This document shows, one piece after another, positions 20,042 through 27,766 of a stretch of 64,000 bases of DNA. The notes below the pieces were generated by a model. That model was not told the DNA's origin and searched no databases. It saw only the letters and a list, made by a program, of their open reading frames with translations. Origin of the DNA: Deltaproteobacteria bacterium (GTDB lineage Bacteria; UBA10199; JACPAL01; GCA-016699445); the NCBI GenBank assembly GCA_016699445.1, contig CP064976.1, positions 1,178,001 through 1,242,000 of the forward strand. The letters run 5' to 3'. Numbering within the stretch: the first letter of the stretch is position 1; the number at the start of each line of letters is the position of its first letter. Made by a program: the position numbers and the translations under genes.

Positions 20042-20931
20042 TGCTGATCAATAAAGAAACATGGCCTCAACACCGACCTTGGGCTTTTGCCACTCTCGCC
20101 ATCACATTGCTGCTCACAGCAAGCTATGCCTTATACGCTTGGATTTATGCAGAACATAAAGATGGAGGCACGCTCCCCGGCCTCATTTATGGCAGTGTGG
20201 CTCTAGCGATTATGATCATGGACTCCCTCTTGGGAGCTCGTCGCAAAGTCCCTGCGTGGAAATTAGGGCGCGCACGCACCTGGCTTAAAGCTCATATTTG
20301 GATTTCACTTCTTTTATTTCCTCTCGTGTTTTTTCACAGCGCCTTTCTCATCGGTGGCAAGATGACGCTTGTTATTTGGATTTTATTTTTTCTGGTTATG
20401 GGGAGCGGGATTTTGGGGGTGATCATTCAAAGCATTCTTCCCCAACTGATGACCGATCAGGTTTCGATGGAGACCATTTATGATCAGATTGATCATATTA
20501 CGAGCCAATTGCGCTACGATGCCGATGTGAAAATCATGCAAGTCGCTGGAAAATTAGATTTTGTGACGGTTCCCGAAGGAATGACTCCCGTTAAAATCAA
20601 AGATGTCGTCGACGCACCTGGAATGTCGGAACTTAAAGAAGCGTATTCAAAATCAATCCGTCCCTTATTTAATCCCCATTTAAAAATCAGAAAAGTATTA
20701 AGAACACACACGGATATTGTGGCAATCATCAATACTCTCAAACCGACTATTCCTACAGATTTCCATGCCATCCTTGATGAGATCGTTCCCTTGATTGACG
20801 AAAAGAGACAGCTCGAGCTTCAGAAAACTTTACATCATTGGATGCATGGGTGGTTGTTTGTGCATGTTCCAATTTCTTTCGCACTTCTATTATTAACGAT
20901 CGTGCATGCCGTGACGGCGTTGTGGTATTGA
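20041..20931 (+). CDS. Di-heme b-type membrane cytochrome-like protein
   Basis: 296 residues with four or five hydrophobic helices, the first after WAFATLAITLLLTASYALYAW. Histidines H85/H99 lie in one helical region and H275/H289 in the last helix. Each pair is 14 residues apart (HX13H), as in the two heme-bearing helices of di-heme cytochromes b. A ~120-residue soluble insert separates the third and last helices. The gene overlaps the cNMP-ferredoxin gene by one base and is followed by the decaheme gene after one base, so it is probably the membrane subunit linking them, perhaps oxidising or reducing quinone. The family name is uncertain. Confidence 0.75.
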   Translation: MLINKETWPQHRPWAFATLAITLLLTASYALYAWIYAEHKDGGTLPGLIYGSVALAIMIMDSLLGARRKVPAWKLGRARTWLKAHIWISLLLFPLVFFHSAFLIGGKMTLVIWILFFLVMGSGILGVIIQSILPQLMTDQVSMETIYDQIDHITSQLRYDADVKIMQVAGKLDFVTVPEGMTPVKIKDVVDAPGMSELKEAYSKSIRPLFNPHLKIRKVLRTHTDIVAIINTLKPTIPTDFHAILDEIVPLIDEKRQLELQKTLHHWMHGWLFVHVPISFALLLLTIVHAVTALWY

Positions 20932-20932
20932 T

Positions 20933-22154
20933 ATGTCAGAAAAACGGACAACCAAAGCTATCGCTTCTCGAATTCAGATGGATTATCTCCATCGTTTCCA
21001 ACCTTTAAAATATTGGAAGCGATTGACGATTATTGTGGTGGTGATGGTTGCCTTACTCTGGTCTCTTTTTGAATTTTCGCCTGGCCGTAAACAAGTTTAT
21101 TCTCCCGGACCTGTCGCTCAAGGACATAAGCTTTTTGAAAAACGTTGTTCTGAATGCCACACACAGTCCTTCGAAAAAGTGGCCAATGACGCCTGCCTTA
21201 AGTGCCACAATAATTTAGGTCACCATCAAGATGTTGCCACCCAACAACCTCATTGCATCGACTGTCATCAGGAACATCGCAATACGCCTCTGGTCCAAAC
21301 TGTCACAGCTTCCAACTGTGCCACCTGCCATGAGGATTTGAAAAGAACAGACAGCCAAGATTCAAAATTTTTTAAAAATATTTCAACACTCAACTCAGGT
21401 CATCCAGAATTTCGGTTTTTAACTTCAAACCATCCAGAAGCGGAATGGATTCAAGCAGCCCTCAAGCTCAATCACAAAGTTCATCTCAAACCCGACATTG
21501 AAAAATCCGACGGTACACGCACCACACTGCAATGCCGTGACTGCCATGCTGTAGATACTAAGACGGATCCCAAAGGTCTCCATCGCAACGCTGCTTTTAA
21601 TTACGAAACCCAATGCCAAAGCTGCCATGCTTTGGGTTTTGATACCCAGTTTCCTAACAATGCAGCTCCACATAAAAAACCAGAAGAGGTTCGTGAGTTT
21701 TTACAAAAATTTTATCGGGACCGTTTAGCCGAGAATCCAAATATCTATTTAGAAACGCCTGAAAGAAGTCGTCCAGGACCCAAGGCGCGCAAAGAAATTT
21801 TTCTTTCGGGAGAAGACTGGTTAAAATCAAAATCTTCCTCAGCTGAAAAGATCTTTTGGGTCGTTCGTGCTTGGAATGTCATATTTGGAAATATCAGGAA
21901 GGCGCTCTCCCAGAAGTGGCCCCTGTCAAACTCCCCAAAGCCGCTCTCACACTCGGACGCTTTGATCACGCGGCCCATCGAGGGATGGATTGTCTGCAAT
22001 GCCACACCCAAGCTCTCACGAGCGAAAAAACATCCGATCAACTCATCCCAGGAATTAAAACTGCCTCCAATGCCACACCACCAAAGGCCCCGGACGGGAT
22101 AGTTGCTTTGAATGTCACCAATACCACGCTGAAGGCTCGTTGAAGAAATTTTAA
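20933..22154 (+). CDS. Membrane-anchored decaheme c-type cytochrome (two frameshifts)
   Basis: The protein begins with a basic N-terminus and one hydrophobic helix (about residues 30-48), an inner-membrane anchor with a periplasmic body. CxxCH sites in frame one are CSECH, CLKCH, CIDCH, CATCH, CRDCH and CQSCH. Adding one T at 21854-21857 opens CLECH and CLQCH; adding one A at 22057-22060 opens CLQCH and CFECH and ends the gene at 22154 (EGSLKKF). That gives ten hemes in about 407 residues. Both breaks are in four-base homopolymers and every repaired frame yields heme motifs, so the repairs are well supported. It closes the cNMP-ferredoxin/cytochrome b operon. Confidence 0.88.
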
Positions 22155-22190
22155 TAGCCTTCCTTCCCCTTTTTCAATAGGGGCGCCTTC

Positions 22191-23993
22191 ATGAATCAAA
22201 CGATGACGACGCAGCCTCCTATTATCAATATTTCCTCCTACCGGTTTGCGCATTTGCAAGACCTGAAAACTCTCAGAAATGAAATTTTGGAATTGTGTCT
22301 CTCTCTTCAATTAAAAGGAACGATTTTGTTGAGTACAGAAGGGATCAATCTCTTTGTCGCTGGTTTTGAAGCCAATATTGAAACCCTCATGACCCGCTTA
22401 AGGCAAGTGCCTGGGCTTGAACAACTCACACCCAAAATCAGCCGCAGTGATCATCAACCTTTTCGGCGCATGCTTGTTAAGATTAAAAAAGAAATTATCG
22501 CCTTTGGTATTGAGGGTATTGATCCTGTCCATAAACCGGCTCCTAAGCTTTCAGCCCGTGAGCTTAAAAAATGGCTCGATGAAAAAAAGCCAATCACCTT
22601 GCTGGATACACGCAATGACTATGAAGTGAAGTTGGGCACGTTTAAAAATGCCATCAATCCTAATATTCAAAATTTTAAACAATTCCCCAAGTTTGCTGAA
22701 TCCCTCGATTCCTTAAAAGAAAAACCCGTGGTCATGTTTTGCACCGGCGGTATTCGCTGCGAAAAAGCAGGGCCGCTGATGGAAAAATTAGGATTCAAAA
22801 ATATCTTTCAGCTCGATGGTGGGATTTTGAAATATTTTGAAGAAGTTGGCAGTGATCATTACGATGGAGACTGCTTTGTTTTTGATGGTCGAGTTGGTGT
22901 CGATCCCGCTCTGGCTGAAACCCCTCATAAGATGTGCTTTGCGTGCCTGTCTCCCTTGACCATCGATGATCAGAAATCTCCCAAGTACATTTTGGGAAAG
23001 AGCTGCCCTCATTGCTTTAAAAATCCTGAAGAGCACATGAGCGAGATTCTGGCCAATCGTCATGAGAAGCTACGTCAAGTCACTGAAAATCTTGGGAAGA
23101 CCCCTTACAAAAGACGCCGACCAATTCGTGTTCCGCAATATTACGATGGGAAAACACTTTTGGATTGTGTGTCGTCGATTTTGAAACACATGGATCTTAC
23201 TTATTGGAAACACGAAATGGATCAGGGGCTCTTTGAAACTGAAGACGGCCAAAAAGTTGGCCCTGAGCATATTGTCAAAACAGGCGAACGCTATTTTCAT
23301 ACACTCCCCTCCATGAACGAACCTCCCATCAATGGGGATATTAAAATTTGCTATGAAGACGAAGCTTTGATCATCGTTGAAAAACCCGCTCCATTGCCCG
23401 TGATTCCCAGTGGACGCTTTGATCGACACACGCTCCAATACATTCTCGATCAAGTTTATCTTCCCAAACATCTACGCCCCATTCACCGTCTGGATAGTAA
23501 TACGACCGGCCTGCTTCTCTTGGCCAAAACACGATCGTTTGCCGCTTTTCTTCATAAACAATTTGCCAATAAATCGGTTGAGAAAACCTATCGGGTCAAA
23601 ATCAAAGGTCATCCTCAGGAAAATGAATTCACGTGTAACCGACCCATTTCGGACCAACCCGGCGATGTCGGCTCAAGAACCATTGATGATGAAAATGGTT
23701 TAGAAGCTACAACCCATTTCAAAGTGCTCGAACGCTTAAACGACGGCACGAGTCTCCTGGAAGCACGGCCCATCACTGGTCGCACCAATCAAATCCGTGT
23801 GCATCTGTGGAGCTTGGGTTATCCGATTTGTGGAGACACTTTATACCTGGCCAATCAACAACTAGGAAACACTCAAACGACTTCACCAGATGAAGCCCCT
23901 CTCTGCCTCCACGCGAGTCACTTGGCTTTTATTCACCCTATTACTCAAAAGCGTTTTGAGATTGAGTCGAAGCAAGTGGCGTGGCTTGACTGA
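22191..23993 (+). CDS. Fusion of TrhO-type tRNA uridine hydroxylase (rhodanese) and RluA-type pseudouridine synthase
   Basis: Residues 1-275 match TrhO/YceA: an N-terminal ferredoxin-like domain (KGTILLSTEGIN), a rhodanese domain with catalytic-type FCTGGIRCEK (C184), and a CFACLSPL/CPHCF cysteine pair. TrhO makes 5-hydroxyuridine in tRNA anticodons. Residues ~310-600 match RluA: an S4-like or linker segment, then PIHRLDSNTTGLLLLAKT with the catalytic Asp near residue 435, GRTNQIRVHL and the C-terminal HASHLAF. RluA enzymes isomerise uridine in rRNA or tRNA. Both catalytic centres appear intact in one uninterrupted 600-residue frame. A fused enzyme acting on the same RNA is plausible. Confidence 0.88.
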   Translation: MNQTMTTQPPIINISSYRFAHLQDLKTLRNEILELCLSLQLKGTILLSTEGINLFVAGFEANIETLMTRLRQVPGLEQLTPKISRSDHQPFRRMLVKIKKEIIAFGIEGIDPVHKPAPKLSARELKKWLDEKKPITLLDTRNDYEVKLGTFKNAINPNIQNFKQFPKFAESLDSLKEKPVVMFCTGGIRCEKAGPLMEKLGFKNIFQLDGGILKYFEEVGSDHYDGDCFVFDGRVGVDPALAETPHKMCFACLSPLTIDDQKSPKYILGKSCPHCFKNPEEHMSEILANRHEKLRQVTENLGKTPYKRRRPIRVPQYYDGKTLLDCVSSILKHMDLTYWKHEMDQGLFETEDGQKVGPEHIVKTGERYFHTLPSMNEPPINGDIKICYEDEALIIVEKPAPLPVIPSGRFDRHTLQYILDQVYLPKHLRPIHRLDSNTTGLLLLAKTRSFAAFLHKQFANKSVEKTYRVKIKGHPQENEFTCNRPISDQPGDVGSRTIDDENGLEATTHFKVLERLNDGTSLLEARPITGRTNQIRVHLWSLGYPICGDTLYLANQQLGNTQTTSPDEAPLCLHASHLAFIHPITQKRFEIESKQVAWLD

Positions 23994-24037
23994 CAGGGCG
24001 CCAATTTAGTCTACACATACGCCCTTTTAGTACAGTC

Positions 24038-24081
24038 GTCCGTAGGGAAATCCCTCTCGGGATGTCGTTTATACCGCGGAC
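24038..24081. other. Short potential stem-loop in the gap before hicA
   Basis: Outer arms GTCCG (24038-24042) and CGGAC (24077-24081) enclose a perfect ATCCC-TCTC-GGGAT hairpin (24050-24063). No U-tract follows, so it does not look like a simple terminator. It could be a small structured leader or chance pairing. Confidence 0.2.
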
Positions 24082-24115
24082 TTGGTAGTAAACACCAAAG
24101 ATTTTATTTGATATA

Positions 24116-24134
24116 TGATATCATAGTGATATCA
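24116..24134. promoter_or_regulatory. Double palindrome, candidate HicB operator
   Basis: Two perfect copies of the eight-base palindrome TGATATCA (24116-24123 and 24127-24134) are separated by TAG, so their centres are one helical turn apart. They end six bases before the hicA ATG. The HicB partner has a ribbon-helix-helix tail, a fold that binds such paired palindromes. An autoregulatory operator is the likely role. Confidence 0.65.
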
Positions 24135-24140
24135 TTATTC

Positions 24141-24350
24141 ATGCCTCGTAAAATACGTGAATTAATTCAAGAGTTGAAAAAAGCAGGGTTTCAGGATCGA
24201 GGAGGCAAAGGCAGTCATCGCAATTTCAGCCACTCTTTATGCCCGATGCCGGTCACAATTTCAGGGAAAGAAGGGGATGATGCCAAACATTATCAGGAAA
24301 AAGCGATTAAACAGGCATTACAAATTGTAAGAGACTCTAATGAAACATAA
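24141..24350 (+). CDS. hicA: HicA-type mRNA interferase toxin
   Basis: Starting at the ATG of MPRKIRELIQELKKAGF, the protein has 69 residues, typical of HicA. GGKGSHRNFSH contains the conserved catalytic His of the double-stranded-RNA-binding-like fold. HicA toxins cleave mRNA independently of ribosomes. The stop overlaps the hicB gene by 11 bases. The upstream TTG-type extension to 24108 would run through the operator palindromes, so I reject it. Confidence 0.88.
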   Translation: MPRKIRELIQELKKAGFQDRGGKGSHRNFSHSLCPMPVTISGKEGDDAKHYQEKAIKQALQIVRDSNET

Positions 24351-24681
24351 AAAGAATAATCATTATCTCAAAATCGTTGAGTGGTCTGAGAAAGATCGTT
24401 GCTATATTGGGACAGCTCCTGGGCTAATTCTGGGGGGTGTGCACGGTAAAGATGAAAAGAAAGTCTTTCAGGAATTATGCCAGGCTGTCGATGAAGCTCT
24501 CCATTTGATTGAAAAAGAAGGCCATCCCCTCCCTGAAGCCACAGCTGGCAAAAATCATTCGGGAAAACTTTTGCTAAGATTGCCCAAAGATCTCCACAAA
24601 GCCATCTGGATCAAAGCCCTCAAAGAAGGCGAGAGCATCAACAGCCTTTTACAAAATTATCTTCAAAAGGCTCTCGCCTAA
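24340..24681 (+). CDS. hicB: HicB-type antitoxin with ribbon-helix-helix tail
   Basis: 113 residues. The N-terminal half (YLKIVEWSEKDRCYIGTAPGL, then VFQELCQAVDEALHLIEKEG) is the HicB partial-RNase-H-like domain. The C-terminal GKLLLRLPKDLHKAIWIKALKEGESINSLLQNYL is a ribbon-helix-helix DNA-binding segment. It should bind HicA and repress the operon through the double palindrome upstream of hicA. Toxin-first order is normal for HicAB. Confidence 0.88.
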   Translation: MKHKKNNHYLKIVEWSEKDRCYIGTAPGLILGGVHGKDEKKVFQELCQAVDEALHLIEKEGHPLPEATAGKNHSGKLLLRLPKDLHKAIWIKALKEGESINSLLQNYLQKALA

Positions 24682-24845
24682 CGAAGATTTAAAGTTGTGA
24701 TTTTGAATATCCAAAATCGCTCATCTAAATAGCTAATCAATTACTCTATCAGCTAATAATAAGCCAATGACTGCTCTTTCAAAGAAAACCAAAACCATCC
24801 TTAAATATATTGCCGCAAAAAAATAGTTCATAGTAACCGACGACT

Positions 24846-25532
24846 ATGATCAAACTATACCAATACGAAGTCTGTCCTTACTGCTGCAAAGTCAAAGCGG
24901 TGCTCGACTATAAAAAAATTCCTTATGAAAAAATTGAAGTCAATCCGATGACTCATGAAGAGCTCGAAGGTGTCGCAGGTGCTGTGGAGTATGATAAAGT
25001 GCCTGTCTTGGTCGATGGAGACAAAGTGGTTTTTGAATCCAACGACATCATCAAATATTTGGACGAAAAATACCCTGCCAAGCCCATTTTCGCAAAATCC
25101 GGAGCCGACCAAAAAGATCAGGAAAAATGGATGGAATACGCCGACGAAGATCTCGTCCAAATCCTCCCCGCCAACATCTACCGAACGATTCCCGAAGCTC
25201 TTCATTCTTTTAAATATATTACCAAAGTCGGAAAATTTCCTGTGTGGAAACGCTACTTCCTCGCCATGGGCGGAGCCGTTGCCATGACGATCGTGGCTAA
25301 TAAAGGCATGAAAAAGAAAGGGATCACAGACCCTCGCGAAGCCCTGAGCACTTCATTGGAAAAATGGACGACAGGTTTGGGAAAAAAGAAATTTATGGGT
25401 GGCGACAAGCCCGACGTCTCAGACCTCGTGGTCGCGGGCATTCTTTCAGCCGTCAAAGAGATGAAAGTCTGGAAATTCATCGAAGAAAAAAAGCCCGTAT
25501 CGGAATGGTATCAACGAGTCCAAAAAGCCTAA
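24846..25532 (+). CDS. Glutaredoxin/GST-fold protein related to prostaglandin E synthase 2
   Basis: 228 residues. The N-terminal glutaredoxin-like domain begins IKLYQYEVCPYCCKVKAVLDY with a CPYC redox motif and continues KVPVLVDGDKVVFESNDIIKYLD, a thioredoxin-fold GST N-domain. The C-terminal helical part contains KWMEYADEDLVQILPANIYRT and a moderately hydrophobic segment around AMGGAVAMTIVA. This order and length match the bacterial relatives of microsomal prostaglandin E synthase 2. The physiological reaction in bacteria is not established; glutathione- or heme-dependent redox chemistry is possible. The gene stands alone. Confidence 0.75.
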   Translation: MIKLYQYEVCPYCCKVKAVLDYKKIPYEKIEVNPMTHEELEGVAGAVEYDKVPVLVDGDKVVFESNDIIKYLDEKYPAKPIFAKSGADQKDQEKWMEYADEDLVQILPANIYRTIPEALHSFKYITKVGKFPVWKRYFLAMGGAVAMTIVANKGMKKKGITDPREALSTSLEKWTTGLGKKKFMGGDKPDVSDLVVAGILSAVKEMKVWKFIEEKKPVSEWYQRVQKA

Positions 25533-25592
25533 TCTTCAAAAATAGACGCAACTTTTTATCAGAAGAAACGATGACTGCCGAAAGGAGTTATC

Positions 25593-26393
25593 ATGTACGC
25601 TGAAAAAGCTTCACAAGCATCCCTCAATCTACCTGGACTCGGGTTTATCCATACAGCTCCAGCTTTAAGACCTGCAGCGACGGAATTAGTTCAAACCCAT
25701 CCCCTTAGACCTCTTCTTGATGGTCAATTTACACGAGACGGATTTCCTCATTGGAATTTAAAAAAAATTGGTCATGGGACAGCTATAGGCCTAGGTGCCG
25801 TTGGCCATCGGTTTTCCCGTGGTGAAATGATTCAACTCAGGAATTCTGTCATAACATTTAGACAGCCAGCAGAAGCTCTTGTTTTGGAAAGACCTAGTGA
25901 TACTACAGTCGTCAGACCTGAAGACGAAGTGATCTTTGCTGCCGCAGCTCATTTCAACCCCATGGAGGCGGGTGCTTATACATTAACTGATGTAGATAAT
26001 GAAGGACTTCAAGGGCTGCTCAAACATCTAGGTCGCTGTATTTTTCTCGTTCAAGGTGTGCTTGGTAGTTTGGAGATTCAGTGCGTTCAACAAGCCTTGC
26101 CTGAACACACTAACTTCTCACAAGTACCTCAAGCAGCCGAAACATTTACCAACGTCGTTACCACAATGGTCGGACTTTATTTGCCAGAAGTTGATCCCAA
26201 AAAGAATGTTCCAGGCCCGCACCTCCATGCATTGGTACATTCCAATCCAGCAAATGCAGCTATCGATAGTGTAATTGAAGCTATGAATTTTTCTAATGAT
26301 GGCATCCACGGTGGTGGACATGTCAGAGGATATTCAGCCACAGGATTCCTGTGGTATCAACCTGTAGAAGAGATTAAGATTTTGAGATCTTAA
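25593..26393 (+). CDS. Unrecognised 266-residue protein
   Basis: A good ribosome-binding site (AAAGGAG) precedes the ATG, and the frame is clean. The N-terminus (MYAEKASQASLNLPGLGF) is not a Sec signal. The middle and C-terminal parts contain scattered histidines (for example HLHALVHS and GIHGGGHVRGYSATGFLWY), but I cannot match them to a family. The final four bases overlap the end of the convergent OmpA gene. Function unknown. Confidence 0.6.
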   Translation: MYAEKASQASLNLPGLGFIHTAPALRPAATELVQTHPLRPLLDGQFTRDGFPHWNLKKIGHGTAIGLGAVGHRFSRGEMIQLRNSVITFRQPAEALVLERPSDTTVVRPEDEVIFAAAAHFNPMEAGAYTLTDVDNEGLQGLLKHLGRCIFLVQGVLGSLEIQCVQQALPEHTNFSQVPQAAETFTNVVTTMVGLYLPEVDPKKNVPGPHLHALVHSNPANAAIDSVIEAMNFSNDGIHGGGHVRGYSATGFLWYQPVEEIKILRS

Positions 26394-27766
26394 TGTGATC
26401 GCTTCATTTTTGGTTTATTTTTAGAGCCTGATTTTTTTAAAATTTTAACCTTCTTAATTTCCTGAATTTCTAAAATTCTAAACTCTGTGCGGCGATTTTG
26501 GGCGCGGCCTTCTTCGGTATCATTGGAGGCTACTGGCTGGCTTTCTCCATAACCACGGGAAGAGAGTCTGGAAGCATCCACACCGCGTACGATGAGTTGA
26601 CGTTTTACTTCGTCGGCACGTTTTTGAGAGAGCGTCAGATTATATTTATCGGACGAACGATCATCCGTATGACCTTCCACCACCAAATGATGAATGCTGC
26701 GATCGTTTTTCAAAATACTCGCAACCGCTTGAACCACACTCAGAGACTCTTCTTTAATATCCGAACGATTGGTTTCAAAATAGATCGGCTGCAGCGTGAC
26801 GATACGACCCATTTCCACTCGAGCCAACTCTTCAGGCTCTCTACTTTTTCGATCTTTTCTTTTACCATAAGGAAGCCCTTCGTAGGTCAACCCTGCAAAA
26901 ACACGATACGTGGGAGTGCCGTAACCATGAGTTAAACCCAAAGCACCCCCAAGATTGGCGCACAGAGTGCCAGGAATTTTTTCAGAATGAAAAACTTTTC
27001 TGACTCCACTCAGCCATTCTAAAGGAGTGCCATTTGCCGAACCTGTTCCACTATTGAGAGTCGTCGAACCCACAACTTCGGTCATCACATGCAGATCCTG
27101 TGCTTCCCACACAGGCCGCGCATAACCTAATCCAAACAAAAATTCCTGACCCACAGAGAGATTGAGAAGATTTTCTTTTTCACGAAACCGAAAACCCATA
27201 TTGGCCAAAATCTGATTTTTAAAAACATCCACATCATAAACAGCTTTTAAAGTACCCGTTACATTTGAATCTCCCGTAAACTTCTCCACACTTCCAGTCG
27301 GGAATGTAATCGCAGGAATCAACGCAAAACCCATTTTAGCTTCGTGAACCTCTTGAGACCAAATCTGAAATTTTCCGCTGACTCCCACATCTCCCAATGA
27401 CGAGTGATTACTTTGCAAGGTCTCGCCCACAGGTTGCAAATCAAGAGACGGAGAAAAAGGAAGTACAAGCCCCACACTCACCCATTCAGCTAAACCAATC
27501 GCCGCTGTCAGATTCATCATGAACAAATTATCCACCACTGGAGTCGCACGACTTAAACTATCAATCGTACCCACCTCTAAAGGTTGATCAGCAAAATTTA
27601 AATGAAAGCCCGTACTCCATGCACGAAAGGGCAGTACCTGAGAATCAGAAAGAAGAATATGTCTCTGTTGATCAAAAGGAATCCGAAATGAATCACTATT
27701 GAGAGCAAAAACTTTAGGGCTCAAGAGCAGCTGCAAAAACAACGTAAAAATTAAAAACTTTTTCAT
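26390..27766 (-). CDS. OmpA-family outer-membrane protein with large barrel-like N-domain
   Basis: 458 residues: a signal peptide (MKKFLIFTLFLQLLLSPKVFA), about 290 residues of beta-rich sequence typical of a transporter-like barrel, then an OmpA peptidoglycan-binding domain (IYFETNRSDIKEESLSVVQ, VVEGHTDDRSSDKYNLTLSQKRADEVK, RGYGESQPVASNDTEEGRAQNRRTEF). A basic tail of about 25 residues follows. Its start overlaps the stop of the thrombospondin-repeat gene by four bases, so the two are translationally coupled and probably work together at the cell surface. The domain order matches the OmpA-like proteins often found with type-3-repeat proteins in delta-type bacteria. Confidence 0.88.
   Translation of the reverse strand: MKKFLIFTLFLQLLLSPKVFALNSDSFRIPFDQQRHILLSDSQVLPFRAWSTGFHLNFADQPLEVGTIDSLSRATPVVDNLFMMNLTAAIGLAEWVSVGLVLPFSPSLDLQPVGETLQSNHSSLGDVGVSGKFQIWSQEVHEAKMGFALIPAITFPTGSVEKFTGDSNVTGTLKAVYDVDVFKNQILANMGFRFREKENLLNLSVGQEFLFGLGYARPVWEAQDLHVMTEVVGSTTLNSGTGSANGTPLEWLSGVRKVFHSEKIPGTLCANLGGALGLTHGYGTPTYRVFAGLTYEGLPYGKRKDRKSREPEELARVEMGRIVTLQPIYFETNRSDIKEESLSVVQAVASILKNDRSIHHLVVEGHTDDRSSDKYNLTLSQKRADEVKRQLIVRGVDASRLSSRGYGESQPVASNDTEEGRAQNRRTEFRILEIQEIKKVKILKKSGSKNKPKMKRSH

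Noticed and set aside
24038..24081. Riboswitch or terminator in the gap before hicA
   Set aside because: The hairpin is short, lacks a U-tract and does not match any riboswitch core I know. I kept it only as a weak structural note.
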